DNA of 64,000 nt from Pedobacter jejuensis. Its GTDB lineage: Bacteria; Bacteroidota; Bacteroidia; Sphingobacteriales; Sphingobacteriaceae. Both the position numbers and the translations under genes were made by a program. Position 1 is the stretch's first letter; each line of letters begins with the position of its first letter. The stretch is from the NCBI RefSeq assembly GCF_003725795.1, contig NZ_RBEE01000005.1:62001-126000 (forward strand), in the 5' to 3' direction. This document shows positions 1 to 9,507 of the stretch, piece by piece. The notes under the pieces were generated by a model. The model had not been told where the DNA came from and did not search any database. It saw only the letters and a program-made list of their open reading frames with translations.

Positions 1-1
1 G

Positions 2-778
2 GTTTGCTATTACATTTCGCCAAAAGTTTGGGCGTGGAATCAAAAGCGAGTACTTAAAATTAAGAAGGTTGTAGACCATATGTTCTGTATTTTACCCTTC
101 GAAGTCGATTTTTACAAGGAATGGGGAATGGATGTAGATTACGTAGGTAATCCTTTGTTAGATGAAATCGACCAATTCCTGCCAGATGTTAATTTCAGAA
201 AAAATAATCATTTTGGGGAAGGAAAAATCATTGCATTATTACCCGGAAGCAGAAAACAAGAAATCGAACGTTTGTTACCAGTAATGTTAAGCATTACAGA
301 AAGTTTTCCTGATTACGAATTTGCAATTGCTGCGGCACCAACGTTTAGCGAAAACTATTACCAACAATTTATAGGCGAAAAAAAGGTTGAGCTTTTATTT
401 GATAACACCTACAATTTGCTCCATAATGCTCATGCGGCTATCGTTGCATCGGGTACGGCTACATTAGAAACAGCTTTGTTCAAAGTGCCTCAGGTAGTTG
501 TATATAAGGGCGGCACAGTTTCAATTGCCATTGCCAGGATGTTGGTTAAAATAAAATTTATTTCATTGGTAAACCTAATTGTAAATAAAAAAATAGTAAC
601 CGAACTCATTCAAGAAGATTGCAATACTCAAAAAGTACAATCAGAATTGGCTTTAATTGTAGATGGCAAAAGCCGAGTTGAAATGTTATCCAACTACGAT
701 GAATTACTATCGCTTATGGGAACGCCTGGAGCATCGGCAAAAACGGCAAAACTTATACTAAATTATTTAAAAGCTTAA
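2..778 (+). CDS. lpxB: Lipid-A-disaccharide synthase, C-terminal part (5' end outside window)
   Basis: LpxB joins UDP-2,3-diacylglucosamine and lipid X to make the lipid A disaccharide at the inner membrane. The frame is open from base 2 and reads YYISPKVWAW, then KVVDHMFCILPFE, YVGNPLLDEI, LLPGSRKQEIERLLPVM and, near the end, ASGTATLETALFKVPQVVVYK. All are typical of this GT19 family. About 258 residues are present against roughly 370-390 for a complete enzyme, so the N-terminal third lies to the left. The ATG at 80 is internal, because the conserved sequence continues upstream of it. The gene marks the host chromosome and has no visible link to the sugar-utilisation genes that follow. Confidence 0.93.
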   Translation, partial: VCYYISPKVWAWNQKRVLKIKKVVDHMFCILPFEVDFYKEWGMDVDYVGNPLLDEIDQFLPDVNFRKNNHFGEGKIIALLPGSRKQEIERLLPVMLSITESFPDYEFAIAAAPTFSENYYQQFIGEKKVELLFDNTYNLLHNAHAAIVASGTATLETALFKVPQVVVYKGGTVSIAIARMLVKIKFISLVNLIVNKKIVTELIQEDCNTQKVQSELALIVDGKSRVEMLSNYDELLSLMGTPGASAKTAKLILNYLKA

Positions 779-867
779 AGCCATTAGTATAGCAGAAATG
801 AGCTGGTATCTTAAATCTCGATTTTTTGGTTAGTTTTGGCTTTGTTCATAATTAATTAATCTGTACG

Positions 868-1872
868 ATGAAAGCCCTCTCCATTAAAGACATCGCCGTT
901 AAAGCAAATGTTTCTATCACAACAGTTTCCTTTATTATTAATGGTAAGGCGAAAGAAAAATCTATAAGCGAGGCTGTAATCGAAAAGGTAGAAAAAATTA
1001 TACAAGAAAGCGGTTATAAACCCAATCAGATAGCCAGGAGTTTAAGGACAGGAAATTCTAATATTATCGGTTTAATAGTAGAAGATATTTCAAATTCATT
1101 TTTTGCCAAAATAGCAAGGCTGATAGAAGACAAAGCTTACAAACGAGGCTATAAAATCATCTATTCGAGTACAGAAAATAGCGTTGAGAAGGCTCAGGAG
1201 CTGATAAATATGTTCAAAACGCGAAAGGTTGATGCTTATATCATTTCGCCAATTAAAGGTATCGAAGAAGATATTCGAATGCTATTAAGCGATGATAAAC
1301 CTGTTATATTGTTTGATAGAAATTTGGCTGATGTTGATGTTAACTACGTTGGGGCCAATCATTTTAATGCGTCTTACCAATCTATAGAAAGTTTTGTAGC
1401 ACAAGGCAAAAAGAATATCGCCTTGGTTACGACAGATATTGATGTAGAACAAATTACTGAGCGTTTTGATGGTTACAAGAAAGCCTTGCTAGATAATGGA
1501 TTGGCTTACAACGACGAATTGGTGTTGAAAATTCATTTCAATCAGGATGAAGAAACAACCATAAACCAAATCAAAAATTTATTTAATACTCAAAAAATAG
1601 ATGCAGTTCTTTTTGCCACCAACTACCTTGCTATAAGCGGCTTAAAAGTGCTGAAACAAATAAAAAAGAAAATAGGCTCCGAATTTTCTGTTATTGCGTA
1701 TGATGATCACGAAGCTTTCGAATTGCATACTCCAGGTATATCAACTGTACAGCAGCCATTAGAAGATATTGCCGAAACGGTTATTAAGCTGTTATTAAAT
1801 CAGTTATCATCCAAAACTAAAATCCCTAACCAACAGGTTATTATCCCAGCCACACTTATTATCAGAGATTAA
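868..1872 (+). CDS. LacI-family transcriptional regulator
   Basis: This is a full-length LacI/GalR repressor of 334 residues. Residues 1-50 form the helix-turn-helix and hinge (SIKDIAVKANVSITTVSFI, then GYKPNQIARSLRTG). Residues 60-330 are a periplasmic-binding-protein-like sensor domain beginning NIIGLIVEDISNSFFAKIA. The usual role is to bind a sugar and release a palindromic operator. It lies directly before the SusC gene in the same orientation, with a 359-bp gap that contains a perfect 14-bp palindrome at 1956-1969. A related palindrome precedes the first enzyme gene at 7046, so it most likely controls this polysaccharide locus. The effector sugar cannot be read from the sequence. Confidence 0.92.
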   Translation: MKALSIKDIAVKANVSITTVSFIINGKAKEKSISEAVIEKVEKIIQESGYKPNQIARSLRTGNSNIIGLIVEDISNSFFAKIARLIEDKAYKRGYKIIYSSTENSVEKAQELINMFKTRKVDAYIISPIKGIEEDIRMLLSDDKPVILFDRNLADVDVNYVGANHFNASYQSIESFVAQGKKNIALVTTDIDVEQITERFDGYKKALLDNGLAYNDELVLKIHFNQDEETTINQIKNLFNTQKIDAVLFATNYLAISGLKVLKQIKKKIGSEFSVIAYDDHEAFELHTPGISTVQQPLEDIAETVIKLLLNQLSSKTKIPNQQVIIPATLIIRD

Positions 1873-1955
1873 ATTTATAACAAGTTGTTTTAGTGTAACG
1901 TTATTTTTACAGGTAAGTCGTTTTATTAAATAAAATATTATCTAATATTGATGTA

Positions 1956-1969
1956 GTAAAACGTTTTAC
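1956..1969. promoter_or_regulatory. Probable LacI-type operator upstream of susC
   Basis: GTAAAACGTTTTAC is a perfect 14-bp palindrome with a central CG, the usual form of a LacI/GalR operator. It lies 84 bp after the LacI gene and about 260 bp before the SusC start, so it could serve autoregulation, the operon, or both. A second site with the same core lies at 6981-7002. The rest of the 1873-2231 gap holds a weak 6-bp inverted repeat (2020-2025 with 2037-2042) and a TAAATCGATTTA palindrome at 2132-2143. I see no small gene in it. Confidence 0.65.
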
Positions 1970-2231
1970 CATAACCAAATTTATTTATGAGACTTTCGCA
2001 GGACCCTAACTGCATGTTATGTAGGCATTTTATTTACCTACAAGTATCTGCCAAATCTTTGCGTACAACTAAGAAACCAACTAATAATTTCTAAAAAATA
2101 TATTTAAAAACGATAAACTTTTGTCGTTTAGTAAATCGATTTAAATAGTATCAGAGCATTTAAATGGAATAAAATAAGAGTAATAAAAAACTAATTATAA
2201 CTAATCAATTTAAAATTTAACAAAACCGCTA

Positions 2232-5231
2232 ATGAAAATTAATTTACTCAAAATTACGGGGCTATCTGCTGCAATTATATTGCTAAATGGTCCTGCGTTT
2301 TCAATGAATTCGGAGTGGGAAGGGGCGAGTGGATTCTTGAAGGGGAACAAGCTGTGGCAGCAAGTTCAAACGCAAAAAGTGATTACCGGAACGGTGGTTG
2401 ATGATAAGAACTCTCCAGCACCGGGTGTTAGTATCAAAAATCAAACTTCTGGCAAAACAACTGTTTCCGATGGAAACGGAAAGTTCAGTATCGAAGCTAA
2501 TGTAGGTGATATCCTGTCATTTGCTTTTATCGGCTACGGAACTCAGAATGTAACTGTTGGTGCGCAAAATTCTTTAAGCATTAAATTGGCCGTATCGGCA
2601 GATACTAAATTAGATGATGTTGTAGTTGTAGGTTATGGTACACAAAAGAGGGGTGAAATTACTTCCGCGGTTGCGACTGTTAAGAGCGAAGATTTTAATC
2701 AGGGAGGTTCTAGAAGTCCTTTAGATTTAATTCAAGGCAAGGTTGCTGGTTTGAGTATTACACGTACAGGTGGCAATAACCCTAATTCCAGCGCTGCTGT
2801 ACAGTTAAGAGGTATTGTTTCCATTACCGGTTCTGCAACACCATTAATTGTAATAGATGGCATACCCGGTGGCAACCTAGATTTATTACAGCAAGATGAT
2901 ATCGAATCGTTTGATGTTTTAAAGGATGGTTCTGCGGCAGCAATTTATGGCACACGTGCTAATGCAGGTGTAATCTTAATCACCACGAAAAAAGGTAAAG
3001 GTGGCGATCCAACGTATGATTACAACACCTACTTTTCGAGAGATTATGTTGCAAAAAAGCCAGACTTTTTAACAGCTGAAGAGTTTATTGCTCGCTCTCC
3101 TTCAAATAATTTGGGCGCAAATACTGATATGTACGATTTATTGTTGAATAAGGAGAACATTACTCAGTATCACAATTTTGCTGCTACCGGCGGTACGCCA
3201 AAGTCAAATTACAGAGCCAGTTTATTTTACAATGATTTACAAGGTATATCTAAAGAAAATGGTCGTAAAAACTATGGTGCGAGATTAAATTTAAATCAGA
3301 AAGGCTTGAAAGACCGGCTATCTATGCAAACCAATTTGGCTGCCAACTTTAATAACGCAAATCTTCTAGGTGGTTCAGATGGGGATTTTGAACAATCCGT
3401 TCAAAGAAATCCTACTGCTCCAGTATATAATCCTGATCGCTCGTTCACTCAAACTACAGCTTTTAATAACTATAATCCTCTTGCTAGAATCACACAAGAG
3501 TTAAGTAAGAGGGATCAGCAAACTTTTTCTGGAGATACCAAATTTACTTTAGAGGTTATTGATGGATTAAAAATTTCTGCTTTTGGTGCATTAATCAGAG
3601 ATACATATAACGATAGGTCTTACAGAGATAGAGCATCTTATTCTTCGAATCAAACCTATCAGGGAACTGGTTATGCTTCTAAAGCCAACCGACAAGATAA
3701 AACTTACACTTTCGAAAGTACAATAGACTACAATAAAGTATTCAATAACGACCATTCAATATCAGCTGTGGTGGGCTATAGTTATCAATATTTTACAAGA
3801 GAAGATTTCAACTTAAACAATTCAGGTTTCATTACCGATGCTTTTCAAGACTGGAACATTGGTGCAGGTAATGCCATTACAAATGTAACATTACCTAGGC
3901 CCGGAATCGGATCTTTTAAGGAAGATAATACTTTAATTTCATTGTTAGGTAGGGTTAATTATGCCTATCAAGGGAAATACTTGCTTTCTGTTTCTGCAAG
4001 AAGGGAGGGTTCATCAAGATTTGGTGCAAATAATAAATGGGGAACATTTCCAGCTGCTTCAATAGGTTGGGTTATTACCAAAGAAAGCTTCATGGAGCAG
4101 TTTAAGTGGGTAAATAATTTAAAAGTAAGAGCTGGATATGGCGTAACAGGTAATCAAGGCATTCCTAATTACCAATCATTAATTACATTAAGTACAGGCG
4201 GACCTTATTTGCAAGACGGAAAATGGGTTCAAACCTATGGCCCTTCAAGAAACCCAAATCCGGATCTTAGATGGGAAAAGAAAAAAGAATTTAACATTGG
4301 TTTAGAATTTGGATTCTTAAATAACCGATTAGGTGGTTCAATTGATTATTATACACGTAAAACAACCGATTTACTTTTAAGTTACAATGCCCAGGTACCG
4401 GCATTTGTTAACAGTACAATTTACACCAACGTAGGTAGTATATCTAACAAAGGTTTGGAAATTGCCATTAATGCGATTCCTATACAAACAAAGGATTTCC
4501 AGTGGAGTACCGATGTTTTATTTAGTACCAACGAAAATAATTTATCTTCTCTTTCAAACGATGTATTTAAAGCAACTTTCTTAGAGTACGGAGGCTTGCC
4601 TTCTCCAGGAAATTTAGGTAATACAATTAGGGCCGTTGAAGGTCAACCGTTAGGAAATTTTTACGGTAGAAGATTTGCTGGTATTGATGCGTTGGGTAAA
4701 TGGCAGTTTTATAAAAAAGATGGTTCAATAACAAACTCTGCCGGAATAAATAACGAAGATTTGACGGTAATTGGTAATGGTATCCCGAAGTACTACGCTT
4801 CAATGTCTAACACTTTCAAATACAAAAATCTCGATTTAACCATTTTCTTTAGAGGTAAATTTGGTTACGATATTTTAAACGTACAGGATATGTTTTTCGG
4901 AAATATAGCTTGGTTGCCGAACAATGTATTAAGATCTGCAATTGATAAAAATGCAGCCCTTAAGGATTCACCTCAATTTTCGGATTATTACTTAGAGAGT
5001 GGAAATTTTGTAAAACTTGATAACATCACATTAGGCTATAATTTCAAATTAAAAACGAGCTACATTCGTAATTTAAGATTATATGCATCTGGTCGGAATA
5101 TCGCAACGTTTACAAACTATTCAGGCCTGGATCCAGAACTTCAGGATACTGGTTTAACCGTAGGTATTGATAACAGAGGTTTCTACCCTCGTACAAAAAC
5201 ATATACCCTTGGATTACAAGTTGGATTCTAA
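2232..5231 (+). CDS. SusC/RagA-type TonB-linked outer membrane receptor
   Basis: This is a 999-residue SusC-family protein, the TonB-dependent barrel that imports oligosaccharides with its SusD lid. It has an N-terminal signal region, a carboxypeptidase-regulatory-like domain at about residues 48-125 (ITGTVVDDKNSPAPGVSI), a TonB-box-like DDVVVVGYGTQKR, then plug and barrel. It ends in an aromatic residue (LGLQVGF), as outer-membrane barrels do. There is no STN domain, so control is probably through the LacI protein upstream and not through an ECF sigma/anti-sigma pair. SusD starts 18 bp downstream. The substrate is inferred from the neighbouring enzymes to be a mannose- or fucose-containing glycan. 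Confidence 0.94.
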   Translation: MKINLLKITGLSAAIILLNGPAFSMNSEWEGASGFLKGNKLWQQVQTQKVITGTVVDDKNSPAPGVSIKNQTSGKTTVSDGNGKFSIEANVGDILSFAFIGYGTQNVTVGAQNSLSIKLAVSADTKLDDVVVVGYGTQKRGEITSAVATVKSEDFNQGGSRSPLDLIQGKVAGLSITRTGGNNPNSSAAVQLRGIVSITGSATPLIVIDGIPGGNLDLLQQDDIESFDVLKDGSAAAIYGTRANAGVILITTKKGKGGDPTYDYNTYFSRDYVAKKPDFLTAEEFIARSPSNNLGANTDMYDLLLNKENITQYHNFAATGGTPKSNYRASLFYNDLQGISKENGRKNYGARLNLNQKGLKDRLSMQTNLAANFNNANLLGGSDGDFEQSVQRNPTAPVYNPDRSFTQTTAFNNYNPLARITQELSKRDQQTFSGDTKFTLEVIDGLKISAFGALIRDTYNDRSYRDRASYSSNQTYQGTGYASKANRQDKTYTFESTIDYNKVFNNDHSISAVVGYSYQYFTREDFNLNNSGFITDAFQDWNIGAGNAITNVTLPRPGIGSFKEDNTLISLLGRVNYAYQGKYLLSVSARREGSSRFGANNKWGTFPAASIGWVITKESFMEQFKWVNNLKVRAGYGVTGNQGIPNYQSLITLSTGGPYLQDGKWVQTYGPSRNPNPDLRWEKKKEFNIGLEFGFLNNRLGGSIDYYTRKTTDLLLSYNAQVPAFVNSTIYTNVGSISNKGLEIAINAIPIQTKDFQWSTDVLFSTNENNLSSLSNDVFKATFLEYGGLPSPGNLGNTIRAVEGQPLGNFYGRRFAGIDALGKWQFYKKDGSITNSAGINNEDLTVIGNGIPKYYASMSNTFKYKNLDLTIFFRGKFGYDILNVQDMFFGNIAWLPNNVLRSAIDKNAALKDSPQFSDYYLESGNFVKLDNITLGYNFKLKTSYIRNLRLYASGRNIATFTNYSGLDPELQDTGLTVGIDNRGFYPRTKTYTLGLQVGF

Positions 5232-5249
5232 TTATAAAATAATTTAAAA

Positions 5250-6860
5250 ATGAAAAAATTTATATTATATGCATCTTTATTAGGTGTGATTACACTAGGC
5301 TCCTGCACTAAGCTGGATGAAAACGTGTATAATTCTATTATTGCAACCAATTTTTATAATAATAGAACGGAGGTAATGGCAGCAGTACTTAGACCTTTCA
5401 CTCATGCAAGTGCATGGGTAAGTTTTATGGATAATAATAACTACTGGAGACTTAATGAACTAACTGCAGATCAGGTTGCCTGGCCACAAAAAGGCAGGCA
5501 TGGCTATGATGGGGCGCAATGGATTCGCTTGCATAACCACGAATGGACTGTAACTGATAATACCATTAAAGGACCATGGGATTTAATTTGGCAAGGTATC
5601 GGATTTTGTAATAACACTATCCAGGATTTAGAAAAAGTTGATTTCGTTAAAATTGGAATGACAGCTGACGAAAAGACTTCAATAATTGCCGAAACTAAAG
5701 TATTAAGGGCCTGGCATTATCTTAAACTGATAGATATTTATGGCAATATTCCAATTGTTACTACAGTTGGTACACCATTAAACCCGCCAACTAAAACCCG
5801 AAAAGAAGTTTTTGATTTTATTGAAAAAGAAATCAAAGATAATGTTGAATTATTGAAACCATTATCAGCCAATTTAGTAGGCCGTGTAAGCAAAGCAGCA
5901 GGTTATGCCATGCTTTCGGAGCTATATTTAAATGCCGAAGTTTGGACCGGAACTCCTCGTTGGGATGATTGTATTGCTGCAAGTGATAAAATTATTAGTG
6001 GACAAACCGGAGGCTTGAACGGGAATGCTGATTTAGATCCGGACATTTATGCACCTTTCGGTGTTTCAAATGATAAATCAAAAGAAAATTTATTTCAAAT
6101 TGCTTACGATTTTAAAGCTGCTGATTGGAGATTAGGTTTTGAAGGTTTGTTCTGGCACTACAATCAAAAACAAATTAATGGAACAGATAGAAACGGTAAT
6201 AACGCTGTGGTTGTTGTTCCATCTGCATTTGATGCTTATAAAGATACTGATTTAAGAAAGCAGAAATGGTTTTTGATAGGTACACAATATAAGTATGGAA
6301 GCACAACCGACCCAGTTTTAGGTACAGAAGAGTATAATAATAAGCCACTTGTTTTTGTTAAAGAAATCAGGAGAAATAGTGAAGGCGAAACAGGAGAAGG
6401 CGGAATGACCAGGGGCGAAGAGAATAGCGGCGCACGTTTTAATAAATATCAGGTTGGTTTGCCAACTGATGCCAGTTATTGGGCAAATGATTTTGTTCTT
6501 TATCGTATCACTGAGACCTATTATAATAAAGCAGAAGCTTTAATGCGTAAAAATGGAAATGTCGCGACACAAGAAGTTGTTGATTTAATTAACAAATGTA
6601 TTGTCAGACGCTTTTCATCAGCTGACTATGCTGTAAACAGATACACAATTGCAACATTAACACCTGATGAATTTTTGGCAGAAAGAGGGCGTGAATTTGT
6701 TTTTGAAGGTAAACGTAGAGAAGATATGGTTAGGTTTGGTAAATTCACAACCAATACCTGGTGGGATCATAAACCTACAACCGCAACAAAAGCTTTATTT
6801 CCAATTCCAAGCTCGCAAATTGCAATCAATCCGGGAATTAAACAAAACCCGGGCTACTAG
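5250..6860 (+). CDS. SusD/RagB-family glycan-binding lipoprotein
   Basis: The 536-residue protein is the surface lid of the SusC transporter. Residues 1-20 form a lipoprotein signal with a Gly-Ser-Cys lipobox (ITLGSCTKL). The body has the alpha-helical repeat pattern of SusD, including ETKVLRAWHYLKLIDIYGNIP, and near the C-terminus the typical FLAERGREFVFEGKRREDMVRF and ALFPIPSSQIAINPGIKQNPGY. It follows SusC by 18 bp and is followed by a strong terminator, so susC-susD form one transcript unless there is readthrough. A 65-codon frame inside its 3' end is a shadow. Confidence 0.94.
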   Translation: MKKFILYASLLGVITLGSCTKLDENVYNSIIATNFYNNRTEVMAAVLRPFTHASAWVSFMDNNNYWRLNELTADQVAWPQKGRHGYDGAQWIRLHNHEWTVTDNTIKGPWDLIWQGIGFCNNTIQDLEKVDFVKIGMTADEKTSIIAETKVLRAWHYLKLIDIYGNIPIVTTVGTPLNPPTKTRKEVFDFIEKEIKDNVELLKPLSANLVGRVSKAAGYAMLSELYLNAEVWTGTPRWDDCIAASDKIISGQTGGLNGNADLDPDIYAPFGVSNDKSKENLFQIAYDFKAADWRLGFEGLFWHYNQKQINGTDRNGNNAVVVVPSAFDAYKDTDLRKQKWFLIGTQYKYGSTTDPVLGTEEYNNKPLVFVKEIRRNSEGETGEGGMTRGEENSGARFNKYQVGLPTDASYWANDFVLYRITETYYNKAEALMRKNGNVATQEVVDLINKCIVRRFSSADYAVNRYTIATLTPDEFLAERGREFVFEGKRREDMVRFGKFTTNTWWDHKPTTATKALFPIPSSQIAINPGIKQNPGY

Positions 6861-6873
6861 TTAAAATGTTTAT

Positions 6874-6904
6874 AAAAAAGGTGCTCAATACGAGCACCTT
6901 TTTT
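6874..6904 (+). terminator. Rho-independent terminator after susD
   Basis: AAAAAAGGTGCTC pairs perfectly over 13 bp with GAGCACCTTTTTT across a 5-nt loop, and the stem runs into a T tract. It begins 13 bp after the SusD stop. It separates susCD from the enzyme genes, which have their own operator and promoter region at 6960-7045. Confidence 0.88.
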
Positions 6905-6980
6905 ATTTCTCAAAACCATTTGTAACTCACAAATTACAACTCATAGCATTTTCCTAAACCCATTTTTGCTAATATTGAAT

Positions 6981-7002
6981 ATTGGTAAATCGTTTTACCA
7001 AT
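6981..7002. promoter_or_regulatory. LacI-type operator before the first enzyme gene
   Basis: This 22-bp palindrome has arms ATTGGTAAA and TTTACCAAT around a short centre, with a single mismatched pair. It carries the same GTAAA/TTTTAC core as the site at 1956-1969. It lies 44 bp before the ATG at 7046, where a bound repressor would block transcription. The likely ligand is the LacI protein encoded at 868-1872. Confidence 0.68.
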
Positions 7003-7045
7003 TGATACCAAACTAATCTAAAATCTAAGCTTCAAATCATTATTT

Positions 7046-9493
7046 ATGAAAAAATACTACTCATTTCTGATATTAAGCTTCCTAACCACATTTCAACTTT
7101 ATGCTCAGGATAAAGCCCCTGCATATCCGCTCATTACGCATGATACATACTTTAGCATCTGGTCTTTCGGAGATGAACTAAATCAATCTGTTACAAAACA
7201 CTGGACAGGTAAAAATCAATCTTTAACTGGTGTTTTAAAAGTTGATGATAAGTTTTATCGCTTCCTAGGTGCCGAATCAAAAACATACAAAACAATACTT
7301 CCGGCAGCTGATGAAGCAGCTTACCAGGCAAATTATACATTCGATAAACCCAGTGAAAATTGGTTTACAAATTCTTTTAATGATGCCAACTGGCAAAAAG
7401 GAACAGCGCCATTTGGCGATGATAAATTGGCTAAAACCAAGTGGGATAGCAACGATTTATATTACAGAAGAAAATTCTCTATCGCTAAATTATCTGCGGT
7501 AAAAAAATATTTAAAGCTTAACCATGATGATGATGTTGATGTAACCATAAATGGTAAATCAATTTATAAAAAAACAGGTTGGGTACACGAGTACATTTAC
7601 ATTCCTATTGAAGAAGGAGTTTTAAAAGCCGGCGAAAACTTGTTGGCCATTCACGTAAAAAACACCGCTGGTGGAAGATACCTGGATGCCGGAATCGTTG
7701 AAGAAGTACCTCAAAAATCATCTGTTGGTTTGGCTAAACAAAACCATGTAAAGGTTGAAGCCACATCTACCAAATACAATTTCACCTGTGGTGAAATGGA
7801 TTTGGATGTTACGTTTACGTCTCCTTTGCTATTAACTGATATCAAACTTACCGCCCGGCCAATCAGCTATATCAGCTATGCAGTAAAATCTAAAGATGGT
7901 AAAGCACACAAAGTCGATTTGTATTTTAGTGCATCAACTAATATCGCTGTAAATACGCCAGATCAGGAAGTTACAGCCAGGAAAAGTAACGTGAGTAATC
8001 TTTCTATTTTAAGCGCCGGAACAACAGAGCAACCGGTTTTGCAGAAAAAGGGCGACGATATAAGAATAGACTGGGGATATTTGTACGTTGCTGTTCCTGA
8101 GAAATTTAAAGCAACTCAATATATTACAAAGCAGACCGAAAGTTTGGCTGGTTTTTTAAATGGAAAATATGCTAAAACTGCTGATGCTGCGAATGGAAAA
8201 GAACTAAACCTTAGCAGTGTTATACCTTTCGGCTCAGTTACATCAAATCCGGTAGAAAAATATTTAATGATGGGTTATGATGATCTTAAATCTGTTGAAT
8301 ATTTTGGAACACAGCTGCTTCCTATTTGGAAAAAACCGGGTGAGCAGTTTGAAATACAATTGGCAAATGCAGAAAAGGATTATGCATCCATTATAAAAAA
8401 AAGCAGCGAATTTAATGCACAACTATATGCTGATGCGGAGAAAGCTGGTGGTAAAGAATATGCAGGGCTATGTGAATTAGCGTATCGCCAAAGCATTGCC
8501 GCCCATAAAATTGCTTATGCGCCAAATGGCGATATTTTATTTCTATCTAAAGAAAACTTTAGTGGTGGTTTTATTAATACTGTTGATGTTACTTATCCAT
8601 CTGCTCCCCAATATCTATTGTACAATCCAGAATTGTTAACTGGAATGCTAAACGGAATTTTCTTTTACTCTGAAAGTGGTAAATGGAAGAAACCTTATCC
8701 GGCACACGATTTAGGAACTTATCCTTTTGCAAATGGCCAAACTTATGGCGAAGATATGCCGGTTGAGGAGGCAGGAAATATGATTATTTTGACTGCTGCA
8801 ATTGCTAAAGCGCAAGGCAATGCAAAATATGCCGAGAAACATTGGCCTACGATGTCCATCTGGGCAAATTATTTATCTAAAGAAGGTTTTGATCCAGCCA
8901 ACCAATTGTGTACCGATGATTTTGCTGGTCATCTTGCCAGAAATGCAAATTTATCGGTAAAAGCGATTGTGGCACTTGGTGCTTATGCACAATTGGCACA
9001 ACAACTTGGTAAAACAGATGAAGCTTCGAAGTATAGAAATATTGCTTTAGATATGGCGAAAAAGTGGCAGCAAATGGCAAATGATGGTGATCATTTCGCC
9101 TTAACCTTTAATGATAAGAATACCTGGAGCCAGAAATATAACCTCGTTTGGGATAAATTGTTAGGACTAAAACTTTTCCCTGAAACTGTTTATAAAAAGG
9201 AAATTAATTATTACTTAACTAAGCAAAATGCTTTTGGTTTACCATTGGATAGTCGTAAAACTTACACCAAATCTGATTGGATTATGTGGACGGCAACGCT
9301 TGCAGATAATCAGGCTGATTTTCAAAAGTTTGTTAAGCCGATTTACAAGTTTGCAAATGAAACCGAGAGCAGAGTACCACTTAACGATTGGCATGAAACA
9401 ACAACTGGTGCTAAAGTTGGTTTTCAGGCCAGGAGTGTAGTTGGTGGATATTTTATAAAGTTATTGGCTGATAAGTGGGGTGTTAAAAATTAA
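7046..9493 (+). CDS. Secreted glutaminase-A-like protein (DUF4965/DUF1793 family)
   Basis: The 815-residue protein has a signal peptide ending LYAQ. Its domain layout matches the GtaA-like family common in Bacteroidota polysaccharide loci. A short N-terminal motif (PLITHDTYFSIWSFGDELN) is followed by a beta-sandwich insertion at about residues 95-215 (YYRRKF, DDVDVTINGK, HVKNTAGG), a DUF5127-like region, a DUF4965-like region from about 390, and a C-terminal helical DUF1793-like region. That last region contains PVEEAGNMIILTAAIAKAQG and ends MWTATLADN, then NDWHETTTGAKVGFQARSVVGG. The fungal founders are called glutaminases, but the bacterial activity is mostly unknown and the fold resembles helical glycosidases. 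A glycan-related function is inferred from context. Confidence 0.85.
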   Translation: MKKYYSFLILSFLTTFQLYAQDKAPAYPLITHDTYFSIWSFGDELNQSVTKHWTGKNQSLTGVLKVDDKFYRFLGAESKTYKTILPAADEAAYQANYTFDKPSENWFTNSFNDANWQKGTAPFGDDKLAKTKWDSNDLYYRRKFSIAKLSAVKKYLKLNHDDDVDVTINGKSIYKKTGWVHEYIYIPIEEGVLKAGENLLAIHVKNTAGGRYLDAGIVEEVPQKSSVGLAKQNHVKVEATSTKYNFTCGEMDLDVTFTSPLLLTDIKLTARPISYISYAVKSKDGKAHKVDLYFSASTNIAVNTPDQEVTARKSNVSNLSILSAGTTEQPVLQKKGDDIRIDWGYLYVAVPEKFKATQYITKQTESLAGFLNGKYAKTADAANGKELNLSSVIPFGSVTSNPVEKYLMMGYDDLKSVEYFGTQLLPIWKKPGEQFEIQLANAEKDYASIIKKSSEFNAQLYADAEKAGGKEYAGLCELAYRQSIAAHKIAYAPNGDILFLSKENFSGGFINTVDVTYPSAPQYLLYNPELLTGMLNGIFFYSESGKWKKPYPAHDLGTYPFANGQTYGEDMPVEEAGNMIILTAAIAKAQGNAKYAEKHWPTMSIWANYLSKEGFDPANQLCTDDFAGHLARNANLSVKAIVALGAYAQLAQQLGKTDEASKYRNIALDMAKKWQQMANDGDHFALTFNDKNTWSQKYNLVWDKLLGLKLFPETVYKKEINYYLTKQNAFGLPLDSRKTYTKSDWIMWTATLADNQADFQKFVKPIYKFANETESRVPLNDWHETTTGAKVGFQARSVVGGYFIKLLADKWGVKN

Positions 9494-9507
9494 AGTCAGC
9501 CCGTAAA

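Noticed and set aside
2020..2042. Riboswitch in the susC leader
   Set aside because: Only a 6-bp hairpin is present, with none of the conserved core of a riboswitch class I can recognise.
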